64,000 bases of DNA from the NCBI RefSeq assembly GCF_014836595.1, contig NZ_JACSQO010000008.1, positions 128,019-192,018 on the forward strand, given 5' to 3'. The DNA comes from Psychrobacillus faecigallinarum. Its GTDB lineage: Bacteria > Bacillota > Bacilli > Bacillales_A > Planococcaceae. The notes beneath the pieces were generated by a model. The model saw only the letters and a list, made by a program, of their open reading frames with translations. It was not told where the DNA came from and ran no database searches. The position numbers were made by a program, and so were the translations under genes. Shown here piece by piece: positions 8,581-17,042 of this stretch (the stretch's first letter is position 1; every line of letters begins with the position of its first letter).

Positions 8581-8617
8581 AAAATGGTTGGAAATCGAAA
8601 TGGTTTCCAACCATTTT
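8581..8617. repeat. Perfect 14-bp hairpin
   Basis: AAAATGGTTGGAAA (8581-8594) and its exact complement (8604-8617) enclose a 9-nt loop, between the two palindrome copies and downstream of the HxlR gene. Confidence 0.7.
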
Positions 8618-8629
8618 GTCTACACTGTG

Positions 8630-8649
8630 AGAGATACTCTTGTATCTCT
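8630..8649. repeat. Palindrome copy 2
   Basis: Identical to 8187-8206. It abuts the stop codon of the HxlR gene and could act as part of its terminator, although no T run follows on the minus strand. Confidence 0.7.
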
Positions 8650-8999
8650 TACAGCATTTTGTTGGTTTGTTGTTTTTTTTGCTTATGTAGAATATGGGCA
8701 GTTCCCCATTCATGCATCGCATTTAAAATTGGTTCTAAGCTTTTTCCATATTCGGTAATGGAATACTCTACCTTTGGAGGGACTTGAGGGTATACCTTTC
8801 TCGCAATAATATCCTCTTTCTCTAGTTCACGTAACTGGTTGGTTAACATCTTCTGTGTAATACCTGGTACTTTTCGTTTTAAATCACTAAATCTCTGAGT
8901 ACCTTCCTGTAATAACGTCAATAAGATGATAGGTTTCCATTTTCCTACCAATATCCCAAGTGCATCGTCTACTCTACATAGTTCAGGCTGTAAGTCCAT
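8649..8999 (-). CDS. HxlR-family redox-type transcription regulator
   Basis: A 116-aa winged-helix DNA-binding protein of the HxlR/YodB family. The core reads GKWKPIILLTLL, RFSDLKRKVPGITQKMLTNQ (recognition helix), and the wing YPQVPPKVEYSITEYG. The single Cys before helix 1 (ELCRVDD) matches the redox-sensing Cys of YodB and CatR, which respond to quinones and diamide. I use the ATG at 8999, with GGTGG 8 nt upstream, not the GTG at 9011. It is divergent from the flavin monooxygenase/FMN reductase pair and probably represses it through the TTAAGTAT repeats between them. Confidence 0.88.
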   Translation of the reverse strand: MDLQPELCRVDDALGILVGKWKPIILLTLLQEGTQRFSDLKRKVPGITQKMLTNQLRELEKEDIIARKVYPQVPPKVEYSITEYGKSLEPILNAMHEWGTAHILHKQKKQQTNKML

Positions 9000-9012
9000 A
9001 TTGCACACCACC

Positions 9013-9057
9013 TTAAGTATCTTTAAGTATACTATACCACTTTTAAGTGCGTACTTA
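9013..9057. promoter_or_regulatory. Operator array of the HxlR regulator
   Basis: TTAAGTAT occurs at 9013 and 9023 and TTAAGTGC at 9043, with GTACTTA inverted at 9051. The steps of 10 and 20 bp put all copies on one face of the helix. The array covers the start region of the regulator and the intergenic region shared with the monooxygenase. Confidence 0.6.
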
Positions 9058-9152
9058 CCCTAATTTAAAAGATGCGTCATACTCATAATATAAGCTCATC
9101 TCTACTTCAAACTTTAAAACAAAGAATAAACACTAAGAGAGGTTGAAGATAC

Positions 9153-10208
9153 ATGCAAAACTATAGAATAGACCCAAGCAAAGGCTTAGAATTTGGACTT
9201 TATACGCTGGGTGACCACATTCCCAATCCACATACCGGTGAGCGTATTTCCTCTGCTCAACGTATTCAAGAAATAATAGAGATAGCAAAGTTAGCAGAGC
9301 AAGCTGGGCTAGACTTTTTTAGTGTAGGAGAAAGTCATCAGGAGTACTTTACAACACAAGCACATTCTGTTGTATTGGCTGCAATTGCACAAGCCACAAG
9401 CAAGATTAAAATCGCTAGTTCCTCAACAATAATAAGTACGTCAGATCCAGTACGAGTTTATGAGGATTTTGCAACGATTGACTTAATATCTAAAGGACGC
9501 GCAGAGATTATTGCTGGACGAGCTTCTAGAGTTGGTCTTTTCGATTTATTAGGCTACAACGTAAGAGATTATGAGGAGTTATTTGAGGAAAAATTTGAGC
9601 TGCTTCTTAAAATCAATGAAGAAGATATAGTGAATTGGAATGGTGAATTTCGTGCACCATTAAGGAACGCCCAGGTTCTGCCGCGTCCTGATAACGGCTT
9701 CATCCCAATTTGGCGAGCAGTTGGCGGACCACCAGCAAGTGCTATTAAAGCGGGTTATGCAGGCGTACCAATGTTTATCGCAACGTTAGGCGGTCCTGCA
9801 ACCAGCTTTAAGATTTCCATAGATGCATACCGAGATGCCGCTAAGGAAAATGGTCATGATCCGGCAACACTTCCAGTTGCAACAGCAGGGTTCTTTTATG
9901 CTGCCGAAACGACTCAGCAGGCACAACGAGAAATTTATCCATATTTGAATCAGGGGCTACAGTTGATAAACGGGCATGGGTATCCTAAGCAACAATTTGC
10001 ACAAGGCGCCGATCCTCGTAATGTGATGAATATTGGTAGCCCTCAACAAATTATTGAGAAAATTCTCTATCAGCATGAAGTTTTCGGACATCAGCGCTAT
10101 ATTGCACAAATGGATTTCGGAGGAGTCCCTTATGAGTATTTAGTGAAAAATATTGAATTAATTGGTAATGAAATCCTGCCTGCCATAAAAAAATATACCT
10201 CTAAATAG
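9153..10208 (+). CDS. LLM-class flavin-dependent oxidoreductase
   Basis: A 351-aa luciferase-like TIM-barrel monooxygenase that uses reduced FMN and oxygen. Features are FGLYTLGDH at the N-terminus, AEQAGLDFFSVGESH, the strand IKIASSSTIISTSDPVRVYEDFATIDLISKG (only part of it conserved), and the signature EIIAGRASRVGLFDLLGYN. PIWRAVGGPPASA and the C-terminal FGGVPYEYL also fit. The substrate cannot be told. The ribosome binding site GAGAGG lies upstream of the ATG. The gene is followed 12 nt later by an FMN reductase, which supplies FMNH2, and is governed by the divergent HxlR regulator, suggesting detoxification of an electrophile or quinone. Confidence 0.9.
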   Translation: MQNYRIDPSKGLEFGLYTLGDHIPNPHTGERISSAQRIQEIIEIAKLAEQAGLDFFSVGESHQEYFTTQAHSVVLAAIAQATSKIKIASSSTIISTSDPVRVYEDFATIDLISKGRAEIIAGRASRVGLFDLLGYNVRDYEELFEEKFELLLKINEEDIVNWNGEFRAPLRNAQVLPRPDNGFIPIWRAVGGPPASAIKAGYAGVPMFIATLGGPATSFKISIDAYRDAAKENGHDPATLPVATAGFFYAAETTQQAQREIYPYLNQGLQLINGHGYPKQQFAQGADPRNVMNIGSPQQIIEKILYQHEVFGHQRYIAQMDFGGVPYEYLVKNIELIGNEILPAIKKYTSK

Positions 10209-10220
10209 GAGTGTCTTAAG

Positions 10221-10787
10221 ATGAAAATTGTTGGATTATCTGGATCCAGAGTTGGATCTAAAACCCGAACGGCTATGAATTATACAATTAAAGAAATATC
10301 AGAGAAGTATCCTGAGGTAGAGATAACTTTAATCGATTTAGCAGATTATGATATTCAATTTAGTGATGGTCGAAATTTTTTAGAGTATGAAGGGGATACA
10401 GGATTCGTAACGACAAAGATTATGGAGGCAGATGCCATCATTATAGGTACGCCTATCTTTCAGGCTTCTATCCCTGCCACTCTTAAGAATATCTTTGACT
10501 TACTCCCTGTTAGTGCATTTAGAGATAAAATCGTGAGCATGATTGTTACTGCTGGTTCTGCTAAGCATTACTTAATAGTTGAACAACAATTAAAGCCAAT
10601 CTTGGCTTATATGAAAGCACAAATAGTTCAGACGTATGTCTTCATAGAAGAAAAAGACTTTCACCGCAAGGAAATTGTAAATGATGATGTGATTTTTCGG
10701 ATTCAACGTTTAGTAGAAGATACCTTTGTCTTAACAGAGACCTACAAGGCAATCAAAGAGAAGAAGGAGGCAGAATACGACTTTTAA
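10221..10787 (+). CDS. NAD(P)H-dependent FMN reductase
   Basis: A 188-aa flavodoxin-fold reductase of the SsuE/MsuE type. The FMN phosphate loop is GLSGSRVGSKTRTA at the N-terminus, and IIGTPIFQASIPATLKNIFD carries the typical PxYxxxxxxxLKxxxD pattern with Phe replacing Tyr. Its role is to reduce free FMN for the monooxygenase 12 nt upstream, so the two form a two-component system. AGGAG precedes the ATG by 9 nt. A strong terminator follows. Confidence 0.9.
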   Translation: MKIVGLSGSRVGSKTRTAMNYTIKEISEKYPEVEITLIDLADYDIQFSDGRNFLEYEGDTGFVTTKIMEADAIIIGTPIFQASIPATLKNIFDLLPVSAFRDKIVSMIVTAGSAKHYLIVEQQLKPILAYMKAQIVQTYVFIEEKDFHRKEIVNDDVIFRIQRLVEDTFVLTETYKAIKEKKEAEYDF

Positions 10788-10838
10788 CGAATCGTCTATA
10801 CTACACTTTTAGAAGAATAATGGTTGTGTTTAAAGTCT

Positions 10839-10875
10839 AAGAGGAGCATCTCAACATATTGAGAGCTCCTCTTTC
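10839..10875 (+). terminator. Terminator of the monooxygenase operon
   Basis: The stem AAGAGGAGC + TCTCAA pairs with TTGAGA + GCTCCTCTT, with one bulged A and a CATA loop, then TTTCTG. It may also serve the convergent Hsp20 gene. Confidence 0.85.
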
Positions 10876-10881
10876 TGCCAT

Positions 10882-11268
10882 TTATTTTAGCTTTGGCATC
10901 CTAACCTCTAGTTGGCCATTTTGGTAATTCACTGACAAGCCTTCCTTAGAAACAGGGCTCGGTAGTGACACGGAACGATGGAAACTGCTCATGTACTGTG
11001 CATTTCGATCGATTGTATGTGCAAAATGGTTAATAACACCATTAATCGTTAACATATTATTTATGACATCAATCTTTATATCACTATTTTTCTCCAGACC
11101 TGGCATATCACATATGGCGACCACTTCATGTTCTGTTTCTTGGACATTCATACGCAAACTTCCGATTGGCAGTTCTTTAAAAAGAGGAATTTCCGCAAAA
11201 AAGCGTTCTATTTCTTTAAATATATTATTTGTTAGCTGATTAAATGGATCAGATGGCAGTAATGACAT
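10882..11268 (-). CDS. Hsp20/alpha-crystallin small heat shock protein
   Basis: 128 aa with an alpha-crystallin domain from about residue 38 to the end. The strands MNVQETEHEVVAICDMPGLE, IKIDVINNMLTINGVI, FHRSVSLPSPVSKEGLSVNY and NGQLEVRMPK are in the expected order. The short N-terminal arm (FFAEIPLFKELPIG) and lack of an extended C-terminal tail resemble the spore-associated CotP/CotM-type proteins as much as general chaperones. The ribosome binding site GGAGG precedes the ATG. It is a single gene and I cannot decide between cytosolic chaperone and coat protein. Confidence 0.82.
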   Translation of the reverse strand: MSLLPSDPFNQLTNNIFKEIERFFAEIPLFKELPIGSLRMNVQETEHEVVAICDMPGLEKNSDIKIDVINNMLTINGVINHFAHTIDRNAQYMSSFHRSVSLPSPVSKEGLSVNYQNGQLEVRMPKLK

Positions 11269-11458
11269 TGATTTGCCTCCTTATTTATTTCATGGTGATT
11301 ATTTCGAGCAATTGGTTTGTACAATAACCATAAATAGTCTCACCATTTGTATATGCAAATCCATTACGTCCATCTAGGCGAACCATCTAATCGAATGAAG
11401 AGAAGTTATTCTTGCCTCACCCTTCATTCCCCTAATTTCTAGCTCTCATAAACTCTCA

Positions 11459-12268
11459 TTAGAAGAATATTAACAATAGTATACCGACGATGAAGCAATA
11501 ATAAGTAAAATAATGCAGCCTTCCATTTTTCATAATTCCCATAAACCATCTCATAGCAAAATAGGACATGATAAATGTACTTATAAATGCTGCTAGATAA
11601 GGAACTGCCAGATCTGCCTTGTTAGGCTCATTGATAAAATCTGATAGACCAAGCACAACTCCTCCCAAGCTTATCGGAATATAGAGCATAAAGGAGAATC
11701 GTAACGCGGTCTCCTGTTTCATCCCAACTGCAATGGAAGAAATAATGGTAGCTCCTGACCTACTAATACCTGGTGTTAAAGCAACAGCTTGGCCAAGACC
11801 GACAATCCAAGCATCCTTAGTTGTTAGATCTTTCTCCCCTTTTGTCCCCTTCATATTACGAATGGTCCATAAAGCTAAACCCGTAATGAAAAGCATGATT
11901 GCGATTACCGTCATACTGATACTTTCAGCTATCCAATCACTCAATAAAACTCCTAATACGCCTGCGGGAATGGTTCCTATAACGATAAAAAGTACAAATC
12001 GAAAATCACTTTTGTAACGTGTGTCTTTCTTTTTTACATAATAAATTGAGTTCGTTGCTAGCCTCATAATATCATGTCTATAAATTAATAGAATGGCTAG
12101 CAAAGAGGCTGTATTCGTTAGTATTGCAAAGGTGAAGCCTTGCTCTCCAAGTCCTAATAGCTCACTTGCAATCATCACATGTCCACTGGATGAAACCGGG
12201 ATTGGCTCTGTAAAGCCTTGAACAAGACCAATAACAATCATTTTTAAAGTAAATAGTAAATCTTCCAT
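11459..12268 (-). CDS. uppP: Undecaprenyl-diphosphatase UppP (BacA)
   Basis: A 269-aa polytopic membrane enzyme that dephosphorylates undecaprenyl diphosphate to recycle the lipid carrier of cell-wall synthesis; it also gives bacitracin tolerance. The two active-site motifs are present: QGFTEPIPVSSSGH near residue 18 and PGISRSGATI near residue 165, with about eight hydrophobic segments. Length matches the family. GGGGG lies 5 nt before the ATG, and a 14-bp palindrome at 12279-12292 sits just upstream of it, suggesting regulation. It is monocistronic. Confidence 0.95.
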   Translation of the reverse strand: MEDLLFTLKMIVIGLVQGFTEPIPVSSSGHVMIASELLGLGEQGFTFAILTNTASLLAILLIYRHDIMRLATNSIYYVKKKDTRYKSDFRFVLFIVIGTIPAGVLGVLLSDWIAESISMTVIAIMLFITGLALWTIRNMKGTKGEKDLTTKDAWIVGLGQAVALTPGISRSGATIISSIAVGMKQETALRFSFMLYIPISLGGVVLGLSDFINEPNKADLAVPYLAAFISTFIMSYFAMRWFMGIMKNGRLHYFTYYCFIVGILLLIFF

Positions 12269-12278
12269 TTTACCCCCT

Positions 12279-12292
12279 ATAAAACGTTTTAT
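12279..12292 (-). promoter_or_regulatory. Palindrome in the uppP 5' region
   Basis: ATAAAACGTTTTAT is a perfect 14-bp palindrome immediately before the uppP ribosome binding site, at a typical repressor position. The protein that would bind it is unknown. Confidence 0.45.
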
Positions 12293-12374
12293 AATTTATA
12301 CAGACGCCTTAAAATATAGATTGTTTCCATTGTATGCTAGGTAACACAAGGAAAGTAATATTGATTACAAAATA

Positions 12375-12408
12375 AAAAACTCTCTAGAAGCTATCTAGAG
12401 AGTTTTTA
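12375..12408 (-). terminator. Terminator of the SDR gene
   Basis: The stem ACTCTCTAGA/TCTAGAGAGT with a 5-nt loop and A/T runs on both sides lies 4 nt past the stop at 12412. Confidence 0.9.
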
Positions 12409-12411
12409 TGA

Positions 12412-13173
12412 TTAATAAGCGCTCCAGCCACCATCAGCTGTTACTACAATACCATTGATAAGTGAAGATTCGTCAGAAGCCAGGAACAGAGCAATATTGG
12501 ATATATCAGTAACCTGCCCAGCTCTAGTCATCATTCCGACACCACGTGTAGATTGCTTCATACCGAATGGGTCGATATTATTCATAGCAGCTGAGAATCC
12601 TGTTTCAACGTGACCTGGTGCAATTGCATTAGAACGAATACCAAGTGGACCATAATGAGAAGCTACATTTTTAGTCATTCCCACAACTGCGTGCTTCGCC
12701 GCAGTATAAGTTAGACCACCGCGTCCTCCCATTACGCCTGCTAAAGATGCCATATTAACAATCGTACCGCTCCCGTTCTTTTCAAAATGAGGGAGTACTT
12801 GTCGTATACAACGCATAACTCCCGTTACATTAATATTCATCACTCGATTCCATACATCGTCCTCAACATTAGCAGCAGCCTGCATATTGTCTCCAACACC
12901 TGCATTATTCACTAAAATATCAATGCGTCCAAAATGTTCAATTGTAGAGGAAACCATTTTTTGAACATCTTCCTCGTTAGCAATATTCACTTTTACGCCA
13001 AAAGCAGAATAACCCGATTCCGTTAATTCACTTACAGTAGATTGCAGAGCTTCTTCGTTGAAGTCAGCAATCACTACACTAGCTCCTTCTTTTGCATAAG
13101 CAGTTGCTATTTCCTTGCCAATTCCTGCTCCGCTTCCTGTAATTATGGCAACTTTGTTCTGTAATCTATTCAT
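12412..13173 (-). CDS. Short-chain dehydrogenase/reductase (SDR)
   Basis: A 253-aa classical SDR. The cofactor loop is TGSGAGIGKEIA, with Asp after beta-2 (VVIADFNEE) indicating NAD rather than NADP. The structural motif is LVNNAGVG. The catalytic residues are Ser in MASLAG and the YTAAKHAVVG Tyr/Lys pair. Substrate cannot be assigned; relatives include 3-oxoacyl-ACP reductases and sugar or diol dehydrogenases. It is monocistronic with a clear terminator. Confidence 0.88.
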   Translation of the reverse strand: MNRLQNKVAIITGSGAGIGKEIATAYAKEGASVVIADFNEEALQSTVSELTESGYSAFGVKVNIANEEDVQKMVSSTIEHFGRIDILVNNAGVGDNMQAAANVEDDVWNRVMNINVTGVMRCIRQVLPHFEKNGSGTIVNMASLAGVMGGRGGLTYTAAKHAVVGMTKNVASHYGPLGIRSNAIAPGHVETGFSAAMNNIDPFGMKQSTRGVGMMTRAGQVTDISNIALFLASDESSLINGIVVTADGGWSAY

Positions 13174-13396
13174 CTTTAATCTTCCTTTCTATATTACATT
13201 TTTGGTACAGGTTGTCCTGATAACAAATTTACTACATTTCACGTGAGTAGTATATCTAAAAACAGTTACTCCATTATCTCCATTCATTAACTAGCTTTAA
13301 ACCCAGTAACCTGAATCTGTTTTATATTTATACAAAAAAGTTTTTTGTAGACTGCCTACACAATATAAAAAAATAAAAATAAAGTACTATATATGT

Positions 13397-13423
13397 TATA
13401 ATTCGTAATACATTAGTGTATTA
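13397..13423 (+). promoter_or_regulatory. -10 box and palindromic operator of padR
   Basis: TATAAT (13397-13402) is followed after 3 nt by TAATACA-TTAG-TGTATTA (13406-13423), a perfect 7-bp inverted repeat covering the start of transcription. This fits autorepression by the PadR protein. Confidence 0.65.
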
Positions 13424-13453
13424 TATACAGTATAGAAAAAGAGGTGAGTACAA

Positions 13454-13801
13454 TTGGTTAATTTGTTGGATTCATACATGACTGAGCTTAGAAGAGGAAC
13501 TCTTCCTTTAGCCGTCCTAAGTCAATTGCGAAAGCCCCAGTACGGATATTCTTTAGTTCAAGGATTAGAAAGTGCAGGGGTTTCTATTGAACAAAGTACA
13601 CTATATCCTTTACTTCGTCGTTTAGAGAAACAAAATCTTTTAACAAGCAGCTGGGATACAACAGAAAGCAGACCAAGAAAGTATTATGTATTAAGTGATT
13701 ATGGCATAGAAGTTTTTGAACAATTAAAAGGAGAGTGGGAGAAAATGACATTAGAATTGAAGTCACTTCTAGAGGGGGATGAACGCAGTGAATTTGATTG
13801 A
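13454..13801 (+). CDS. PadR-family transcription regulator
   Basis: 115 aa with a single winged-helix PadR domain. It contains GTLPLAVLSQLRKPQYGYSLVQGL, the recognition helix SIEQSTLYPLLRRLEKQNLL and the wing TTESRPRKYYVLSDYG. The start is TTG with AGAGGTGAG 6 nt upstream. It overlaps the next gene by 14 nt, and its partner is a HAAS-domain membrane protein, a common PadR pairing in Bacillales. Confidence 0.9.
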   Translation: MVNLLDSYMTELRRGTLPLAVLSQLRKPQYGYSLVQGLESAGVSIEQSTLYPLLRRLEKQNLLTSSWDTTESRPRKYYVLSDYGIEVFEQLKGEWEKMTLELKSLLEGDERSEFD

Positions 13802-14795
13802 TGCTTATGTATATGAGGTAACACGAAGGCTTCCAAAGAAATCACGAGATGATATTGCAATGGAGCTTAGATTTTCAATTGAAGATATGCTTCCAGAGAA
13901 CTACACCGAAAAGGAAGTTAAAGAAGCATTAGCTAAAATGGATGACCCTGCTGTTTTAGCAGCAAGCTATCGTGACAAGCCAATGTATTTAATCGGTCCT
14001 AAGGTTTACGATGCTTATATAGAGACACTAAAAATGATTTTTCCTTGGGCGATCCTTATATGTATCATCGTAAGTGTTGTTGCAAGCATTGGACTGTTCA
14101 ATGGAGAAGATGCAGTATTAACGGTAATAATTAATACTTTTACAGACATTATCGTCAATGTCATATACGTTATTTCACAAATATTTATCTGGGTCACTAT
14201 AGTATTTGTCATTGTAGAAAGAGTTGGTCTATCCAAAAATGACCTACCTTTAACGAAGAAAGGTACTCCTTGGACTCCTGAGGATTTAAAGAATGTTCAA
14301 ATCATCCCAGCAAAAAAAATTATATCTACCGGAGAAATAGTGTTTAGTATCATGTGGACTGTAATCTGGGCAGTAATTTATTGGAACGCTGATCACCTCG
14401 TTGGAATATACAGATCAACTGAAGGTACCGGCTTACAGCTAGTAATGCCTATTTTTGACCATCCGATGTTACTATCCTATTGGCCTTTAGTAGTAGCATT
14501 TATTGTGCTGGAGATTGGGTTGGCTCTTTACAAGTGGAACGTTGGTCAATGGACAAAGAATGTTGCTATAGTAAATGGAATCATCCATACGATGAGTATT
14601 ATTACTTTTATCATCATTACAAGTAATGCTAATTTATATAACGAGGCTACGATTCCTTATATGGCAAAAGTTTTAGAAATGAACATCCCCTCGTTGCTAT
14701 CTGTAATTGAAATAATATGGATTATCATTGTGGTATCTGTAGTCATTTCTACAATTATGGAGCTAGTAGACAGCTATAAAAAGGCTAAAATTTAA
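13788..14795 (+). CDS. HAAS-domain membrane protein
   Basis: A 335-aa protein. Residues 1-70 form the HAAS domain (VNLIDAYVYEVTRRLPKKSR, EDMLPENYTEKEVKEALAKM, DPAVLAASYRDKP). It is followed by about seven hydrophobic segments separated by short loops. The GTG at 13788 is preferred over the ATG at 13779, because GAGGGGG touches that ATG but is 9 nt from the GTG, and the family begins at NLID. Such proteins are encoded with PadR regulators; the role is thought to be membrane sensing but is unproven. Confidence 0.82.
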   Translation: MNLIDAYVYEVTRRLPKKSRDDIAMELRFSIEDMLPENYTEKEVKEALAKMDDPAVLAASYRDKPMYLIGPKVYDAYIETLKMIFPWAILICIIVSVVASIGLFNGEDAVLTVIINTFTDIIVNVIYVISQIFIWVTIVFVIVERVGLSKNDLPLTKKGTPWTPEDLKNVQIIPAKKIISTGEIVFSIMWTVIWAVIYWNADHLVGIYRSTEGTGLQLVMPIFDHPMLLSYWPLVVAFIVLEIGLALYKWNVGQWTKNVAIVNGIIHTMSIITFIIITSNANLYNEATIPYMAKVLEMNIPSLLSVIEIIWIIIVVSVVISTIMELVDSYKKAKI

Positions 14796-15040
14796 AAATT
14801 AATACTCTTCCTCCAAGCAAATAATGTTTGGAGGATTAACTATTTTCTCGAACACTTATACTTTATGACCATTTTAGAAGTATACGTTCTTCTCCTTCCC
14901 AAACAAGACCAATTTCCCTCGTTCTGCACACCATTGAACATTCTTATTCAATCTTAAATGTGTCTTAAATGTGAACGCCATGAAATTTAGTAGAAAAAAA
15001 ACACTTACACCACTCGAAATTATTTTGTTATAGTAACAAC

Positions 15041-15050
15041 TAGACCGGTC
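15041..15050. promoter_or_regulatory. LmrA/YxaF-type TetR operator
   Basis: TAGACCGGTC carries the GACCGGTC palindrome that resembles the site bound by the TetR-family regulators LmrA and YxaF ahead of the lmrB exporter in B. subtilis. A TATAGT -10-like box lies just upstream (15029-15034). The next gene downstream is an LmrB-like exporter, 365 bp away. Confidence 0.5.
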
Positions 15051-15356
15051 GAAGCAAAAGGAAAAATGGTAAAAAGAAATGTTAAAATCGCTTATAGTCG
15101 ACATATAGTGATTACTTTTTTTATTTGAAGAGGGAATATGAATAGAGCTCTCTAACTATTATTTCAAATTTTTAATACATCGTATAGATAAGAGTATGTG
15201 TTGTTTCTAGCTAGCTGTACAGTAATGGTGAATAACATATTTCTCTAAAATGGAACGGAAAGTACAAACAGCGAGTTTCAATAGAATTGCATTTTCATGA
15301 ATGAATTCGATATAGCTCCTGTCAATTATACTTAAGTTTACAAAACAAAGAAGTAT

Positions 15357-15382
15357 TCCCCTACAGATTATGTCTAGGGGGA
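15357..15382 (+). promoter_or_regulatory. Hairpin in the leader of the MFS gene
   Basis: TCCCCTA pairs with TAGGGGGA, followed by TTATCTATTTTT and then the ribosome binding site AGAGGGAG. The position suggests an attenuator or a terminator of upstream transcription. Confidence 0.45.
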
Positions 15383-15414
15383 TTATCTATTTTTAGAGGG
15401 AGTTTCAAACAAAG

Positions 15415-16818
15415 ATGAATAAACAGATCAAGACAGGACCGATAATGGCTGCTCTTTTAGTTGCAGGATTTGTCGGGCTTTTTAGTGAAACGGCATTAAA
15501 TATTGCTTTAGGAGACTTAAGTTCATTATTTGATGTTAAACCAACAACCATCCAATGGTTAGCCACGGGCTACTTTTTAACTTTAGGTATTTTAGTGCCA
15601 GTAACGGGTATTCTGATGCAAAAATTCACAACGCGACAAATGTTCCTTACTTCTATTTCTTTATCAATTATCGGAACAATTCTAGCCGCTCTATCACCGA
15701 CATTTAGCATTTTATTGGTTGGACGTATTATTCAAGCAGCAGGATTAGCGATTAATTTACCACTAACTCAAAATGTAATCTTCACCATCTTCCCTCCTAA
15801 CAAACGTGGTGCTGCAATGGGTGTTATGGGCTTAGTTATGTTAGCAGGACCAGCTTTAGGGCCAACAATCGCTGGACTTATTTTAGATACATTATCATGG
15901 GAGTGGATCTTCTGGGTAACCCTTCCTTTCTTAGTGTTCTCTGCCGTATTCGGCTATCTATTCTTGCCTAACGTTAACGAAATACGTAAAGTTTCTATCG
16001 ATATTCTATCTGTAATTCTTTCAACTATTGGATTTGGTGGAGTTGTTTATGGAGTGAGTGTCGCTGGAGAGCATGGTTGGACAAGTACAATTGTTATTAC
16101 CTCGATTATTGTCGGGATTATTGCATTAATACTTTTCTCCATACGTCAAATGAAAATGGAAAATCCAATGCTGAATTTAAAAGCATTTAAATACCCTCTT
16201 TTCATCCTTGGAGTAGTAATGAGTTTTATCACATTCTTTAATATGCTGTCATTACTAGTTGTTTTACCGATGTATATGCAAATGGGATTATTAATGCTTG
16301 CCTTCACTACTGGCCTTGTTTTATTGCCGGGTAGCTTATTAAATTGTATTTTAGCACCTACAATTGGACGTATGTTTGATAAGTTTGGTCCAAAAGCTGT
16401 TATAACACCAGGTACTATTTTTGTTGTCATTGGATATATTCTTTATGCTTCATTTGGTACTGATACGGCTACTTGGTTAATAGTTGTCACACATATTATC
16501 ATGATGCTTGGTATTGGTATGGTACTAGCTTCTACGCAAACAAATACACTAAATTCTTTACCAAGAGAATATTATCCAGACGGCATTGCATTGACTCAAA
16601 CTGTTCAGCAGGTAGCGGGGGCAATGGGTATCGCTATTATGGTTTCTCTGTTATCAGCAAAACAAGACAGTTACTTATCAACTGTTAATGATAACTTAGC
16701 AGAAGCAACTGCTTCCGGGTCATCATTCGTATTCACGCTTGGGTTGATCTTAGCAATCGTAAACCTTGTTCTTTCTCTATTCATGAAAAAGCCAGGAGAA
16801 GTAAAGCTAAAAGCTTAA
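15415..16818 (+). CDS. MFS drug exporter, DHA2 family (LmrB/EmrB-like)
   Basis: A 467-aa proton-coupled exporter with about 14 hydrophobic segments. DHA2 hallmarks are IQWLATGYFLTLGILVPVTG in TM2, MQKFTTRQMFL in loop 2-3, GRIIQAAGLAI in TM4 and motif C in LAGPALGPTIAGLILD. Substrates are probably hydrophobic toxicants or antibiotics. It is clearly related to the second exporter at 30166-31551. There is no adjacent regulator gene, although an LmrA-type operator lies upstream. AGAGGGAG is 12 nt before the ATG. Confidence 0.92.
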   Translation: MNKQIKTGPIMAALLVAGFVGLFSETALNIALGDLSSLFDVKPTTIQWLATGYFLTLGILVPVTGILMQKFTTRQMFLTSISLSIIGTILAALSPTFSILLVGRIIQAAGLAINLPLTQNVIFTIFPPNKRGAAMGVMGLVMLAGPALGPTIAGLILDTLSWEWIFWVTLPFLVFSAVFGYLFLPNVNEIRKVSIDILSVILSTIGFGGVVYGVSVAGEHGWTSTIVITSIIVGIIALILFSIRQMKMENPMLNLKAFKYPLFILGVVMSFITFFNMLSLLVVLPMYMQMGLLMLAFTTGLVLLPGSLLNCILAPTIGRMFDKFGPKAVITPGTIFVVIGYILYASFGTDTATWLIVVTHIIMMLGIGMVLASTQTNTLNSLPREYYPDGIALTQTVQQVAGAMGIAIMVSLLSAKQDSYLSTVNDNLAEATASGSSFVFTLGLILAIVNLVLSLFMKKPGEVKLKA

Positions 16819-16830
16819 TAGAAAAAGCTG

Positions 16831-16868
16831 AAAACTCCCGTAAAATGAACTTTTTACGGGAGTTTTTA
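16831..16868 (+). terminator. Terminator of the MFS gene
   Basis: AAAACTCCCGTAAAA (16831-16845) and its complement (16851-16865) form a 15-bp stem ending in TTTTT. Confidence 0.92.
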
Positions 16869-17042
16869 ATATTTATATATAAAATACAGATAATCAAAGT
16901 ATATATTTTGTCTTTCATTAGAGCTTTTTCATCCATCAAACCATTCTGCTCCCTGTAAGATACTTCCTTCATCTCCGCAGATGATAGATCTACATTCGTT
17001 CGGGATTGTCTAATATGTTCTTGGAATACCTAGTCGTATCAC

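Larger units (their letters stand above)
7795..8648. other. 854-bp gene-free interval
   Basis: I see no protein gene here on either strand. It contains the DnaA-like cluster, two copies of a 20-nt palindrome, a GC-rich dispersed repeat and three strong hairpins (8187-8206, 8208-8256, 8581-8617). Confidence 0.6.
14796..15414. other. 619-bp gene-free interval
   Basis: There is no convincing protein gene. It holds a stem-loop after the HAAS gene (CCTCCAAGC/GTTTGGAGG, 14810-14834), a TetR-type operator at 15041-15050, and a hairpin before the MFS gene. A short frame from 15066 (MVKRNVKIAYSRH, 18 aa, GGA upstream) could be a leader peptide but is unsupported. Confidence 0.55.

Noticed and set aside
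14874..15104. 76-codon minus-strand frame in the interval before the MFS gene
   Set aside because: There is no ribosome binding site or recognisable protein, and it overlaps the operator and promoter-like elements.
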